A stretch of DNA of 50,264 nucleotides from Paramecium octaurelia (taxonomy: Eukaryota > Ciliophora > Oligohymenophorea > Peniculida > Parameciidae): the NCBI GenBank assembly GCA_905182995.1, contig CAJJDP010000058.1:40793-91056 (forward strand), given 5' to 3'. The stretch's first letter is position 1. Each line of letters begins with the position of its first letter. Below the pieces are notes generated by a model. The model was given only the letters and a program-made list of their open reading frames with translations, was not told where the DNA came from and did not search any database. A program made the translations under genes and the position numbers. Below, in pieces: positions 12,525-23,800 of the stretch.

Positions 12525-13599
12525 TGAGAATAAATATTATTCTATCCTGCTAAGGAGATGAGCTAAATATTGTCATACCATATTTTTATATTTATTCTAA
12601 TCTTGAAAATACTTCAAACTGTTCTTAATTGTTTCTTAAAGTTTCGTACCAATTAAAAATAGAGACTTTTATTTTTTTTTTGAGACAGATCTTCCCTAAT
12701 GAATCACAAATTTTTTGTTATAAATTTCCATTGTATTTGCATAGAAAAAAATTATCATATCAAGAAAGGGCATCTACTTTTAATTAATCATATAACTAAA
12801 TTAATTCAAAAAATTTTTTCCTAATTTTTATAAATTAATCATTAAACATTTTCATATTAATTCATATGATGTGTATCCTACCTTAAGATTGTCCCAAAAA
12901 ACTAAATATATAAAAAAATTATTTCCATTATCAGTAATTGTACCAATGCTCCACTTAGTACCACAATCTAAATTCACTTTATATAATGAATCTACCATTA
13001 ATTTCCTTCATCAAATATATTGATTTTATAGATACTATCAAAACATTTATCTTTTTCAAATATACTTTTGGGAATAAGGCACATCCAAGGTATTTTCTTG
13101 GATTATTTAATTGGATTCTATAATAAACATCCTCATACAAAAGGCAGTTTATGTTTTGCTGCTAGTCACCCAGATGAATTTATTTTATTCAAGAATTTAA
13201 TATGGCAACCTGCACAATCCAAAACAGGAGTAAATACTTACTTAATATAAAACATCCCTTAATGTTTTTCCCACACCATTGTTTATTTTTCATTTCTACA
13301 GGAAATTAAGATTGTCTCAATTTCATTCAAACTTATTGCCCAAATAGAATTAGAATGTGTTTCAAGAGTATACATATGAGTTAACTCATTCTAGTTAATA
13401 TCCCCTTTCATATAATAATTTTTAATCCTCTCCTGCTGAATATAGCCATTATGCTCTGTATAATAATTTGATCTTTTCCATTCATTTTGTTCTATTTACT
13501 TCCAACAAATTATGGTTTATCTTTACAACATGAATTAAAATTATCAGATTTTTTACTGTAGATAATGCAATAGATTTTATTATAATGACCTGTCAAAAT
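12235..13599. repeat. Direct repeat, copy 1 (1365 bp, left of the N)
   Basis: This block recurs at 13601-14965 with a constant offset of 1366 and no length change; I saw no mismatch when reading both. It covers the end of the 11326 gene and part of the WD40 pseudogene. The repeat ends exactly at the N, as expected for overlapping contig ends. Confidence 0.93.
12394..12416 (+). other. Spliceosomal intron, 23 nt
   Basis: GTAAGT...TTTAG. Removal joins TKQSY to LLEINPNYQYYPC in frame; unspliced, the frame meets TGA within the intron. Confidence 0.85.
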
Positions 13600-13600
13600 N
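13600..13600. other. Assembly gap (single N)
   Basis: One undetermined base separates the two identical 1365-bp blocks. It marks a contig join rather than a real unknown base. Confidence 0.95.
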
Positions 13601-14965
13601 CTTATAATGAGTAGTGGCTATTGTTTTAGTCATCATCAACAAGAGAAATATCATGCTAGCATTCCATTCAAATTTACTAATAATGATATTATTATTATAG
13701 AAGTTGTGATTTAATAAAAGTACATTAAATGGATAAAAAAATCTACTAAATAATCTTATGTAAGTTTAATCTGAAGATTTAGCTCCTTGAAATTAATCCA
13801 AATTACCAGTATTATCCTTGTATTAATGGTCCAGGAAAAGTAGAAATTATGGATGATATAAGTCTAGAAAAATAATAATATAATTGTTGATGAGAATAAA
13901 TATTATTCTATCCTGCTAAGGAGATGAGCTAAATATTGTCATACCATATTTTTATATTTATTCTAATCTTGAAAATACTTCAAACTGTTCTTAATTGTTT
14001 CTTAAAGTTTCGTACCAATTAAAAATAGAGACTTTTATTTTTTTTTTGAGACAGATCTTCCCTAATGAATCACAAATTTTTTGTTATAAATTTCCATTGT
14101 ATTTGCATAGAAAAAAATTATCATATCAAGAAAGGGCATCTACTTTTAATTAATCATATAACTAAATTAATTCAAAAAATTTTTTCCTAATTTTTATAAA
14201 TTAATCATTAAACATTTTCATATTAATTCATATGATGTGTATCCTACCTTAAGATTGTCCCAAAAAACTAAATATATAAAAAAATTATTTCCATTATCAG
14301 TAATTGTACCAATGCTCCACTTAGTACCACAATCTAAATTCACTTTATATAATGAATCTACCATTAATTTCCTTCATCAAATATATTGATTTTATAGATA
14401 CTATCAAAACATTTATCTTTTTCAAATATACTTTTGGGAATAAGGCACATCCAAGGTATTTTCTTGGATTATTTAATTGGATTCTATAATAAACATCCTC
14501 ATACAAAAGGCAGTTTATGTTTTGCTGCTAGTCACCCAGATGAATTTATTTTATTCAAGAATTTAATATGGCAACCTGCACAATCCAAAACAGGAGTAAA
14601 TACTTACTTAATATAAAACATCCCTTAATGTTTTTCCCACACCATTGTTTATTTTTCATTTCTACAGGAAATTAAGATTGTCTCAATTTCATTCAAACTT
14701 ATTGCCCAAATAGAATTAGAATGTGTTTCAAGAGTATACATATGAGTTAACTCATTCTAGTTAATATCCCCTTTCATATAATAATTTTTAATCCTCTCCT
14801 GCTGAATATAGCCATTATGCTCTGTATAATAATTTGATCTTTTCCATTCATTTTGTTCTATTTACTTCCAACAAATTATGGTTTATCTTTACAACATGAA
14901 TTAAAATTATCAGATTTTTTACTGTAGATAATGCAATAGATTTTATTATAATGACCTGTCAAAAT
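13601..14965. repeat. Direct repeat, copy 2 (1365 bp, right of the N)
   Basis: Second copy of 12235-13599. It starts inside exon 3 of the Cys/His-finger gene, so positions 13601-13890 contain only that gene's 3' end (intron at 13760-13782, stop at 13888-13890). This truncated copy should not be counted as a separate gene. After 14965 the sequence continues into the upstream part of the WD40 pseudogene. Confidence 0.93.
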
Positions 14966-16601
14966 GATCTGTAAACTTAATTTGCCTTCCAAAAATTAAT
15001 ATCAAGATACCATTCGGGTTCCAGATTTATTGAAGGCAAATGCTTAGCAATTACTCTGTTATTTTACAGAGCTATCAAATAATTATAATTTAACCCATCC
15101 ATCTTAGGCTATTGTATTGGTTCCAATTTACAAATCAGTTTATTATAAAAAAGAGATTATAAAGTTATTTAATTGTGAAAACTACAATGGGCATAAATTT
15201 TCTGCTTTAATAATAAGGTTATATTTTGATAGGCTATCCAGTATTTACTTAGAGTTTTGATCCAAGAAAGAGCAAAAGTATTTCAGTTTTTCATTTATTT
15301 TAAAATTCCAAAAACTATTCTCTTAATTGATCTCATTAATAAATAAGCTTTGACTTTCTAATTACATAGAAATAAAATTTTATAATTCGTTTTGAAAAAT
15401 TTATTTCGAGCATTCTTATTCAATAGAAAATAAATTTATATCTATCCATTGCTCCATGAGATTATTTCTTCCAACTAAAACTCTAAAGCTGATTTTAATT
15501 TTTTGATCTCCGTTATTAGCTATTAAATTTATTTGATATTCAATTAAATTTCACTGTCTAGTGCTTCTGCTTGCTGCTTACCTCATATCCCATCGCTGAG
15601 AATTATCTAGATAAGCTTCTTATGCAGTCTTAAAACAGAAATCTTTGCCTGAATTCCAAATTTTGATCAAAAATTACCATAAGTATAGGCAGTTGATGAT
15701 TGTTAACGCATTTAAAATCTATCATAGAGGAATTCAAAATTTTAATATAAATATTTTGGGCTGGTCTTATTTTACATGTTATACTAAATTATTTTAATAT
15801 TCAATTAAATATAGGTGTAAGTTTTTATAAAGTAAATCTGTATGAAGTTATGAATTAGACATAAACAATAAAATCTCTATTTAGTTCTTATATATTTTTT
15901 GATTAATAATTTAAGATTAACACTAACCTCTAAATGATATTATACAACATTATTAGTTGAGATTCTCTAGAAAAATCAAAATTCAAATAGTAAAATTAAT
16001 AATTTTAAGGCCAACTGTCTAATAAAGCGCAGTTAATTCGGTAAAATAGGATGAGTAGTGGAATATCGATATAAAATATTTCTTAGATATGAGCAAGCTA
16101 TATTTAATGAATCTAAACTGATATAAATTCAAAATATCAATCATAATTTTGGCCTCTTTAGAAATACTTTATTTATTATCTTTGAACTGCAGTGATCTTA
16201 GAAATTGAACACATAAATACAATTCTTTGGATATTAAATGTCAAAGACTAAAATAATCATTTAAATGATTAATTTTTGGATTACTTTTTTCATATCACAT
16301 ACTTCCTTGCCGAATTCTTTAGTTTCTCTCATGATTGGTTTCATCATTATTAAAACATGAACCTATATAATATATATTATATAGATCCTTACTTGAACTA
16401 TTAATATCAACTCTGCTTCTATTTCTATATCTATAATAATAACTGCCATCATAATCTCAGATGTTTAATAATTTAATAGCAAATTAGAATACTCCTTTTG
16501 AAGGAATCATTTAATCACACACACAACAAACTACTATGCTTATAAATTTTTGAGTGCTGCATTTCTCCTGAGTATTATAACTCAATCTCAGTTTCATTCA
16601 T

Positions 16602-17655
16602 AGTTTTGAGTAACTTTTAGAACCTTCTAATTATTTTAAAAATTATTGGAATTAATAAATCAACAGATTTAAAGGATTCAAAAGAAAATATATAAAAATT
16701 CTATTTTTATCAGAAGAAAAATTTCGTGAAAACAATCTAAGAATCGATATATCTTAATGAAAATCATAAATATATATTAAGATTATAGAATTCATCGAAA
16801 CAATAAAATTCACAGCTACTATAATCAAAAATTAAGGGAAATCAATTCAGGTAAAATTTAAATTAAGAATACCGCTATCTTAATTAAAAACCTAACAAAC
16901 CAATTATTATGTAAGACTTTAATGTAGTTAGGTTAGTTATATTTACTAGATGAGCCTGAATAAGGTGTGAACTCAGGATAAATGATTTAATTTCAAAGCA
17001 AAATTCTAAAGACTTAAAACATTTAATATATCCAGAAAAGTAACTCCAAAACTATTGGAGTAATGAAAAAAATTAATATGAGAATTCTTAAATTTTTAAG
17101 ATTTTAGAAAAAGTGATAAAATACTTAAAATAAGATGCCTGCCTTTATTAGATGTAATGATTGTGGGGTAGTGTGAGAATGATGAAGAGTAAGGAATAGA
17201 GAAGGTATATGTAAAAGGATGACGGATTGCCTGATGGATGAGAAGGCCAATGTATGCCCAGAAAGGCCCTAGAAGAATTCATGTAATAATTGAATATTAG
17301 ACCTTTTGAATGATGGAGGGTGGGGCTAAGTACAAGGCACGAGGGCCCAATCATGACCAACCCAAAGGCGGACGTTACCAAATAGAATTAACGGAAATAT
17401 TTTTAAATCTTTTTCAAATATCAGAGAGAATTTAAATGTTTTCGAACCAAAAATTATGATTATGGTTATTGTTCTATATTTTTTTCTTTTGACAACAAAG
17501 CCATACACCCTCAAAGCCTATTTTTCTTAACTACAATAAATTCAAAAATTCACCAAACATTTCGAATAATATATTTATGCAGATATTAATAAAAGCATAA
17601 AACTTAATATAAGTAATAGAAAATCAATCTTAATTAAAAAAAAAAAAAGAAAAAA
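16602..17655. other. Intergenic region containing a GC-rich island
   Basis: Flanks (16602-17140 and 17400-17655) are AT-rich and featureless, ending in a long poly-A run at 17634-17656 just upstream of the WD40 gene. The middle, 17150-17390, differs in composition and is listed separately. Confidence 0.4.
17150..17390. other. GC-rich island of unknown nature
   Basis: Close to half of the bases are G or C here, against about a quarter around it, with G-rich runs on the plus strand (gggtggggctaag, gagggccc). The minus strand is open from ATG at 17514 down to beyond 17000 but gives no recognisable protein. The plus strand has a frame with segments such as KALEEFMQQLNIRPFE and TNPKADVTK but TGA codons interrupt it. 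It could be a transferred or decayed gene of different codon use, or a structured RNA gene. I cannot decide. Confidence 0.4.
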
Positions 17656-20043
17656 ATGAATTGCATTAATAAAAAAGGCAAATGTTTATTTTGGTTTATT
17701 GAGTCTCTAAAAGATATTGATGTAGAAATACTCAGTTTAATAATTCAAATTTTATAAAAAGAAAAAGTTTCAGACTCTCTAGGATTTCTTTAAAAATTTT
17801 CATATCAAGAACATTATAATGAATATAACTTTGAATTTGAGAATTGTTAAACTTTCGAAAAGTGGTGGAGAATAGATGCTGTAAAAAATAGCATGAAAAT
17901 GAATACTAATATTCTTCTAAAATTAACTAAATGTGATTTTTTTTTAAACAATTATTCATACCCTATTTATCAAGAAATTAGAAATGCTTTAATTGTTAAG
18001 ATATCAAAAGAGTAAAAAATTATCAAATTTTTAATATTTTTAGTGCACCTCACGAGCATAGATGATAGATTCATTTAATGTGGATCGAACTCACTTTATT
18101 TATTAGTTTAATTAAAAGTTAATTTGACAAACAAAAATTTTTAAAACATTAAGATTAAACATACAAATTTAATAGGAGCAGAACTGATGAGATGTAATTT
18201 GAGTGGATCTGAATTTGAAAATGTAGATATTACTGATATAAATTTAAATGGGGCCATATTAATAAACTGTAGATGGAAAAATTTAAGAATAAATAAGCCA
18301 TCTTATTTAAGTGGTCATGCTGAATAAGTTAATTCAGTCTGCTTCTCTCCTGATTGTGCTTCATTAGCTTCATGTAGTAATGATAACTCCATTTGCTTGT
18401 GGGACTTGAAAAAGCGAAAAATACGTTCTAGATTATAGGGAAGGAGCATGAGCAAAAGAGTCTGCTTTGCAAATAAATCTACCACATTAGCATCTTGCAA
18501 TGGGAATTTTGTGGATTTATGGAATCTTTAAACAGGGAAAAAAATCTCTAAATTAACCGGCCATTCCAAAAATATATAATAAATTTGCTTTTCTTCTAAT
18601 TATGAATTATTAGCGTATGGTGATGAGGATTCTACTATATATTTATGGGATGTTAAAAGAGGAAAACTAAATTCTAAGTTAGATGGTTAAATTAATCATC
18701 TTCAATCAATATGCTTTTCTCCTGATAGTACTATGTTAGGAGCTGGTGGTGGAGGACTTTTTTAAAAAGGTAAGAATTCTCTCCGTTTATGGGATCTTAG
18801 GACAGGAGAATAAAAAGCCAATTTAGATGGCCATTATAGTGTAGTTTATACAGTCTGCTTCTCTCCTGATGGTATTACATTAGCTTTTGGTTGTAGAAAT
18901 AACTCTATCCATTTATGGGATGTTAAGACAGGATAATATAAAGCCAAATTAGATGGTCATTCAAATGAAGTTAATTCAATTTGTTACTCTCCTGATGGTA
19001 CTACATTAGCATCTGGGAGTGGAGATAAGTCAATCCGTTTATGGAATGTTAAAACAGGATAATAAGTGGCAAAATTTTAGGGCCATGCTTCTGGTGTCTT
19101 GTCAGTCTGTTTCTCTCCTGATGGTACTAAATTAGCATCTGGTAGCGAGGATTTAACTATCCGTTTATGGGATATTTCAAAAGAATAATAGAAAGCCAAA
19201 TCCGATGGCCACTTATATGCGGTTCAATCAATCTGCTTTTCTCCTGATGGTGCTATATTAGCATCTACTAATAATGATCAGTACATTTATTTATGGGATG
19301 TTAAGACAGGATGTTAAAAGGCCCAACTAGTTGGCCATAGTAATATCGTGCGATCTGTCTATTTCTCTCCTGATGGTATGACATTAGCATCCTGTAGTGA
19401 TGATAATTCCATACGTTTATGGAATGTTCAAACAGGATAATAAAAAACAAAATTAGATGGTCATAAGAGGTTTGTCCAATCATTGTCTATCTCTTCTGAT
19501 GGAATTACATTAGCATCTGGTAGTGGAGATTAAACTGTCCGTTTATGGGATATTTCGACTGGATAAGAGAAAGCCAAATTAGAAGGTCACAAATATGTTG
19601 TTGAATATGTTTGTTTCTCTCCTGACGGCACTACTTTAGCATCTGGAGGTTACGACGGTTCCTTCCTATTATGGAATGTTAAGACAGGCCAATAAATTTT
19701 ACCTTCTTATTAAAGGTATAACAGTCTTCTTTCCTAATTGAAAGCTCCACTTGAAATGATGGCATAGAAGCAAAATAGTACGAATTATATTTTAATTAGT
19801 TATCAATAATAATAAAATTCTTAGAATTTCCAAAAATCCTGGTTTTTAAGTCTAAGGAGCTCTAATATTGAAAGGAGAATTTTTAAATTATTTAGGAGTA
19901 AATTTACTTTCATTATTTAAATCTAAAGGAAGTTGTATTTTAAAAAGCAAAATTTGATCATAATAAAAAAAATAAATTATTAATAAAATTTCTTTTTTTC
20001 GTATTTTTTCAAAAAGCAACTTAATCTTAATTTTGTTGAATGA
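17656..20043 (+). CDS. Pentapeptide-repeat and WD40-repeat protein, 795 aa, single exon
   Basis: ATG 17656 to TGA 20041-20043 is 796 codons in one frame with many TAA/TAG (Gln) codons. Residues 1-170 are a helical N-terminus with no known motif. Residues about 172-212 contain pentapeptide-like A(D/N)L-type repeats ([20 protein letters not shown], then [11 protein letters not shown]). Eleven WD40 repeats follow (about 219-678), with the pattern GH...[24 protein letters not shown]. Repeats 1 and 2 are the most divergent; repeats 5-11 are close to one another, which suggests recent internal duplication. The C-terminal 115 residues are basic and Gln-rich. Pentapeptide-WD40 proteins are known in cyanobacteria and ciliates; a scaffold role is inferred. 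Eleven units could form one large or two smaller propellers. A decayed MORN-type gene follows 100 bp downstream. Confidence 0.92.
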
Positions 20044-20159
20044 AATAATAACCTTATTATAAGCGAAGATGAGAATATAAAAATTGTAAACAATGGGAAT
20101 TTGGATATATTTTTTTAAAGAGGTAGACAAAGATTTAATCTTCAAAAGTATGCATTGAT

Positions 20160-20880
20160 GTAAAAATCTTTAATAAATTAACTAATTTTACAAATGCATC
20201 AGGATGGTGGATCTTAAGAACGAGATGACCGAATAAAATTGAAAAATGGATTGAGATTAGTGATAATTTTACCTTGAAATCATAAGTCACCTTTCGAGGT
20301 GAATATAAAAATGGTAAAAAATACGGAGATGGGATATTTGATATAAAGGTGTTGATGGGTATCTAAAATACGACTAATATTGGAATGATGTAAGAAATAA
20401 TTAATAAATGCATTAAAATGGAAAGGAAATAGTGGTGATGGAAAATAGGATGAGGAATGTAATGGCATTCGGATAGGTAAATGGATTGAATTGTAAGAAG
20501 GATTTAATAATAATGATAAATTAGTAATTTATCTTGGAGAATATAAGAAAGGAAAAAAAATAGGTCTATGGAATATTTTTATCGAAGGAATTAGAATTAT
20601 TCAATTATATAAATGTAAATATACTTTAAATGATTTTAAATAAGAATCTCGTTAGTGGTTGGTGATTGAATGATGAAGGAGGTGATGGAATAAAGTTTGG
20701 AAGGTTGATTCAATAAGATGATGGATTTGATGATAAGAAATTAGTAACCTATAATGTTGAATATAAACATGAAAAAAAATTGTTAGATGGAATATTTTTA
20801 TAGAAAATATGAGCTTGATCTGTTCTTATAAATGTAAATGATTAGAGAAGGTATTTAAGAAAGGGGGGTTGGGCATTGTA
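20160..20880 (+). pseudogene. MORN-type repeat pseudogene
   Basis: Three degenerate units are recognisable on the plus strand: EKWIEISDNF..SQVTFRGEY with KNGKKYGDGIFDI near 20240-20340; GIRIGKWIELQEGFNNNDKL then YLGEYKKGKKIGLWNI near 20465-20580; and KFGRLIQQDDGFDDKKLVTY followed by a worn GEYKNGKK-like stretch near 20690-20795. They lie in different frames with TGA codons between them, and no start codon or N-terminal finger is found. MORN-type units usually bind membranes or act as structural strands; this copy cannot be expressed as one protein. Confidence 0.6.
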
Positions 20881-23800
20881 ACACATTTTTAGAACAACAT
20901 GAATAATTTTGTCTCTTCTGGTTAAGGCATTAATAAAGGAAAGAATTGCTTTTAAATTTGTATTATTTCATAAATGCTAACTAATAAGCCTGAATAGTTT
21001 ATTTGAATCGAAGTTTAATTCATCTTCTCCTAATAATTTAATTCTTGCTTTTCTTCAATAACTCATGATAAATCATCAGGCACTAATAGAAATCGATTTA
21101 ACAATCACCAAATTATCGGCATTCATTAATAATAATTGTTTAGCAATGTAGCCCGTTTGATAAAAAGCATCTTGAATATATCCTTTAGAAAATCACCCTT
21201 AAAGATATTATTTTGTTTCATGCGCAACTCGATGCTTACCTACGAATATTCATTATTGCCTAAACTATTGCTTCAAAGATTTCTGTATATATATTCTACA
21301 ACCTCGAAAAATTCAGCTTGTTGTAATACGCATTCATAAGGCTGATACTGAACAAATGCAATCTCAATTATACTAATTACATTTAATGACACAACTACAT
21401 AAAATTTAAATTCTTTATTATTTTTTAAAAGACATAAATACAAAAGATGTACTAAAGTTAATCCCAACAAGTCAATAATTTGCCCGTCTATATTTATTGT
21501 ATTCAAAAGGTGATCAAAATAATATTGGTTATAGTTGACATAAAAAATAAAAGGTTAAGGCGAATATGCACTATCTGAAAGAATCTGAAACATTTCTTTC
21601 ATGAATGAACATTTAATTCAGATACACATCTTATTATAATCTAATACTGCGACAGTAAGAGAAATGGAGGAACTCTAATATTGATCGCAAGAGTTTTGAT
21701 TAAGAAATAATGTCTTGTTTTATTCGATTAATAGTATGATAACTAGCATTTGAACTAGCATTATAAAAAATCAAAATATATTTGAGTGGATGGATTTTTA
21801 ATCAGATAGTTTAATTTACTCTATTAAATTTGAATTTTTAGCTCATTCTACTATGTTTTATCTAAGCATATGAGTTCCTAAAAATTTACAAAATTTCATA
21901 TTAATATCTGACTATTAAGATGAAAAAGTATCAAAGTATAACGCACCTGCCATGAGAACAAAAAAATAACCATTCGTCTGAATTCCCTTATATGTTTGCT
22001 GTAGGGTGTGTCATAATTAGACTTTCAAGATCCTCCAGAATAGTCACCATCATATTATTCTCAGTTGGTTTCATGATGAGGAGTTAGTGGTACAGGTTTA
22101 AACACAATTGATACTGCATCCATATAATAAGAAGTATACTTTTGATTTGTATAGTACTAGTATCATAACTTTTGGAAAAGTATGTTACTTGAGAATATGA
22201 ATTATCAGTAATAAGTTAAATCTAACAAGTTTCCTAATAGCCAATTAGGAGTAAATGCTTAACTAGACTACTAGAATTTACATAGTAGATCACTGATGAT
22301 TTTCAAACTTTAGACCTAGTTATAAAAAAAATAACTTTACTGTTAGTTCGAGAAGCTGAACACGTACATAATGATTTATTCTATTTTTTAATGCCTTCAA
22401 ATTCAGTAGATGAAGTTAACGTCCAATAAACTAGTAACATTGATAACTAGGTTTAGGGATTTTGCAGAAGTTTTCCAAGGATGATGATCCTCACAAAGTA
22501 AATACAATTCTGCTAATGCAATTACAATATTTTCAACTAAAGCAGTGAAGTTGTCTGCTGGTCTACTTTTTAAAAAGTTAAGGAACAAAGTCGCAAGTCT
22601 TAGGTTATATCGTATAAATGAGTGAATTTCATCTCAAAAATTAAATAATTTAGGAGTATTATGGTGATGTATATTTACTTCAAATTTGTACATTGAAATA
22701 AAATTCAATATAACTTCATGCATTATCTACACACACATATAAAATAGCTGGAGCAAACAGTGATTACTATTGCTACATAGTTTGTCACCCATCAAAATTA
22801 TGTAGGCAGATTCGATTTTACAATTTACCATGATTCAATCAAATTCAATCAAGTAATGTATATTAATTGAAAAGTCTTTTCAGTAAGATGCAGTTTTGCA
22901 CTGCATGGGCTAAGTGAATTATCATAAAAATAATAGCCAAAAAAGGCGCATGCATATTTTTTGTAGGATAAAATACACATACCAGAATTAAATTCAATAC
23001 AGTTGAGCAAAATATCACTCTTGTTCTACATAAGACGTAGCCACCATCACAAAAATGATTGACATTTATGTTGTTATAAAATTTATCAACTCTATATGTT
23101 TACTAGTAAATTAAATTGAACAATTAATACAACTACCTTCAGCAAGGAAAATATCATCCTCACTATGTTTAATAATTATTAGCAACCATCTTTCATTAAA
23201 GAGGTTTTTTACCTTCACAAATGTAAGATTACAAGGAATAAACTTTTAATCTGAATCCTCATATACAAGCAGATTATTATCAAATTGTATTTTTTGAGCT
23301 GATGCAGAAGACATTAATGAGGTACTTTATTTTCCATTAGGAAGTGCTTCAGCTGTATATTATTAGAAGATAGGTATGGAGAGAGCGTATCTAAATCATT
23401 CTGATTATAAAATACTCTTTAGGAGGCATCCATCATTCGACGAAGGACAAAAACTTTCTGAATTATTATCCTTCAAGCTAAATACGATAATTGTTTGTGT
23501 AATGGTTGAATGTTGTTAAGAGAAACATGATTGTCTTTTCAGAAAGATTTGAATTGCATTTTTCATTTTGTAGGCTTAGAAGTATGAAAATTCAAAAATT
23601 TGAAATTTTTTTTTAAATAATTAAAAATGTTTGGAAAAGCTATTGTAAACAAAGATTTTCATCTAAAATTCTATTGTAAGTGTCATAAGATCTATTATTT
23701 ACAAATCAGTTAATCAAAAACGCTGCCTCAATGTCAGGCAGAATAAATTAAGGTAGTGCTTCTAAATATATATAAAATCTATGAATGTTAAGAATAATTT

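Larger units (their letters stand above)
12580..16601 (-). pseudogene. WD40-type pseudogene (spans the assembly gap)
   Basis: The likely start is ATG at 16601 (MNETEIELQYSGEMQHSKIY), with a frame broken by TGA after about 28 codons and resuming in another frame (VCDQMIPSKGV). A long open frame at about 15460-15025 is rich in Gln and Lys and ends with KSGTRMVS followed by TGA. Then come WD40-like pieces: GHYNKIYCIIYS, and in copy 1 near 13360-13290 (copy 2 near 14730-14660) HSNSIWAISLNEIETILISC ending in MVWE. Further frame changes and TGA codons follow toward 12580. A functional product would have been a WD-repeat protein. The gap duplication repeats its downstream half, which inflates its apparent length by 1366 bp. 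Exact ends are uncertain. Confidence 0.6.

Noticed and set aside
13068..13250. Plus-strand 60-aa frame, repeated at 14434-14616
   Set aside because: It is a shadow frame on the opposite strand of the WD40 pseudogene and appears twice only because of the contig overlap.
13601..13890. A second, 5'-truncated copy of the SPRY-like gene
   Set aside because: It lies wholly inside the repeated contig end, so it is an assembly duplicate and not a real gene.
21273..21506. Minus-strand 77-aa hydrophobic frame
   Set aside because: Composition is typical of AT-rich antisense; the plus strand is at least as protein-like and neither has neighbouring exons.
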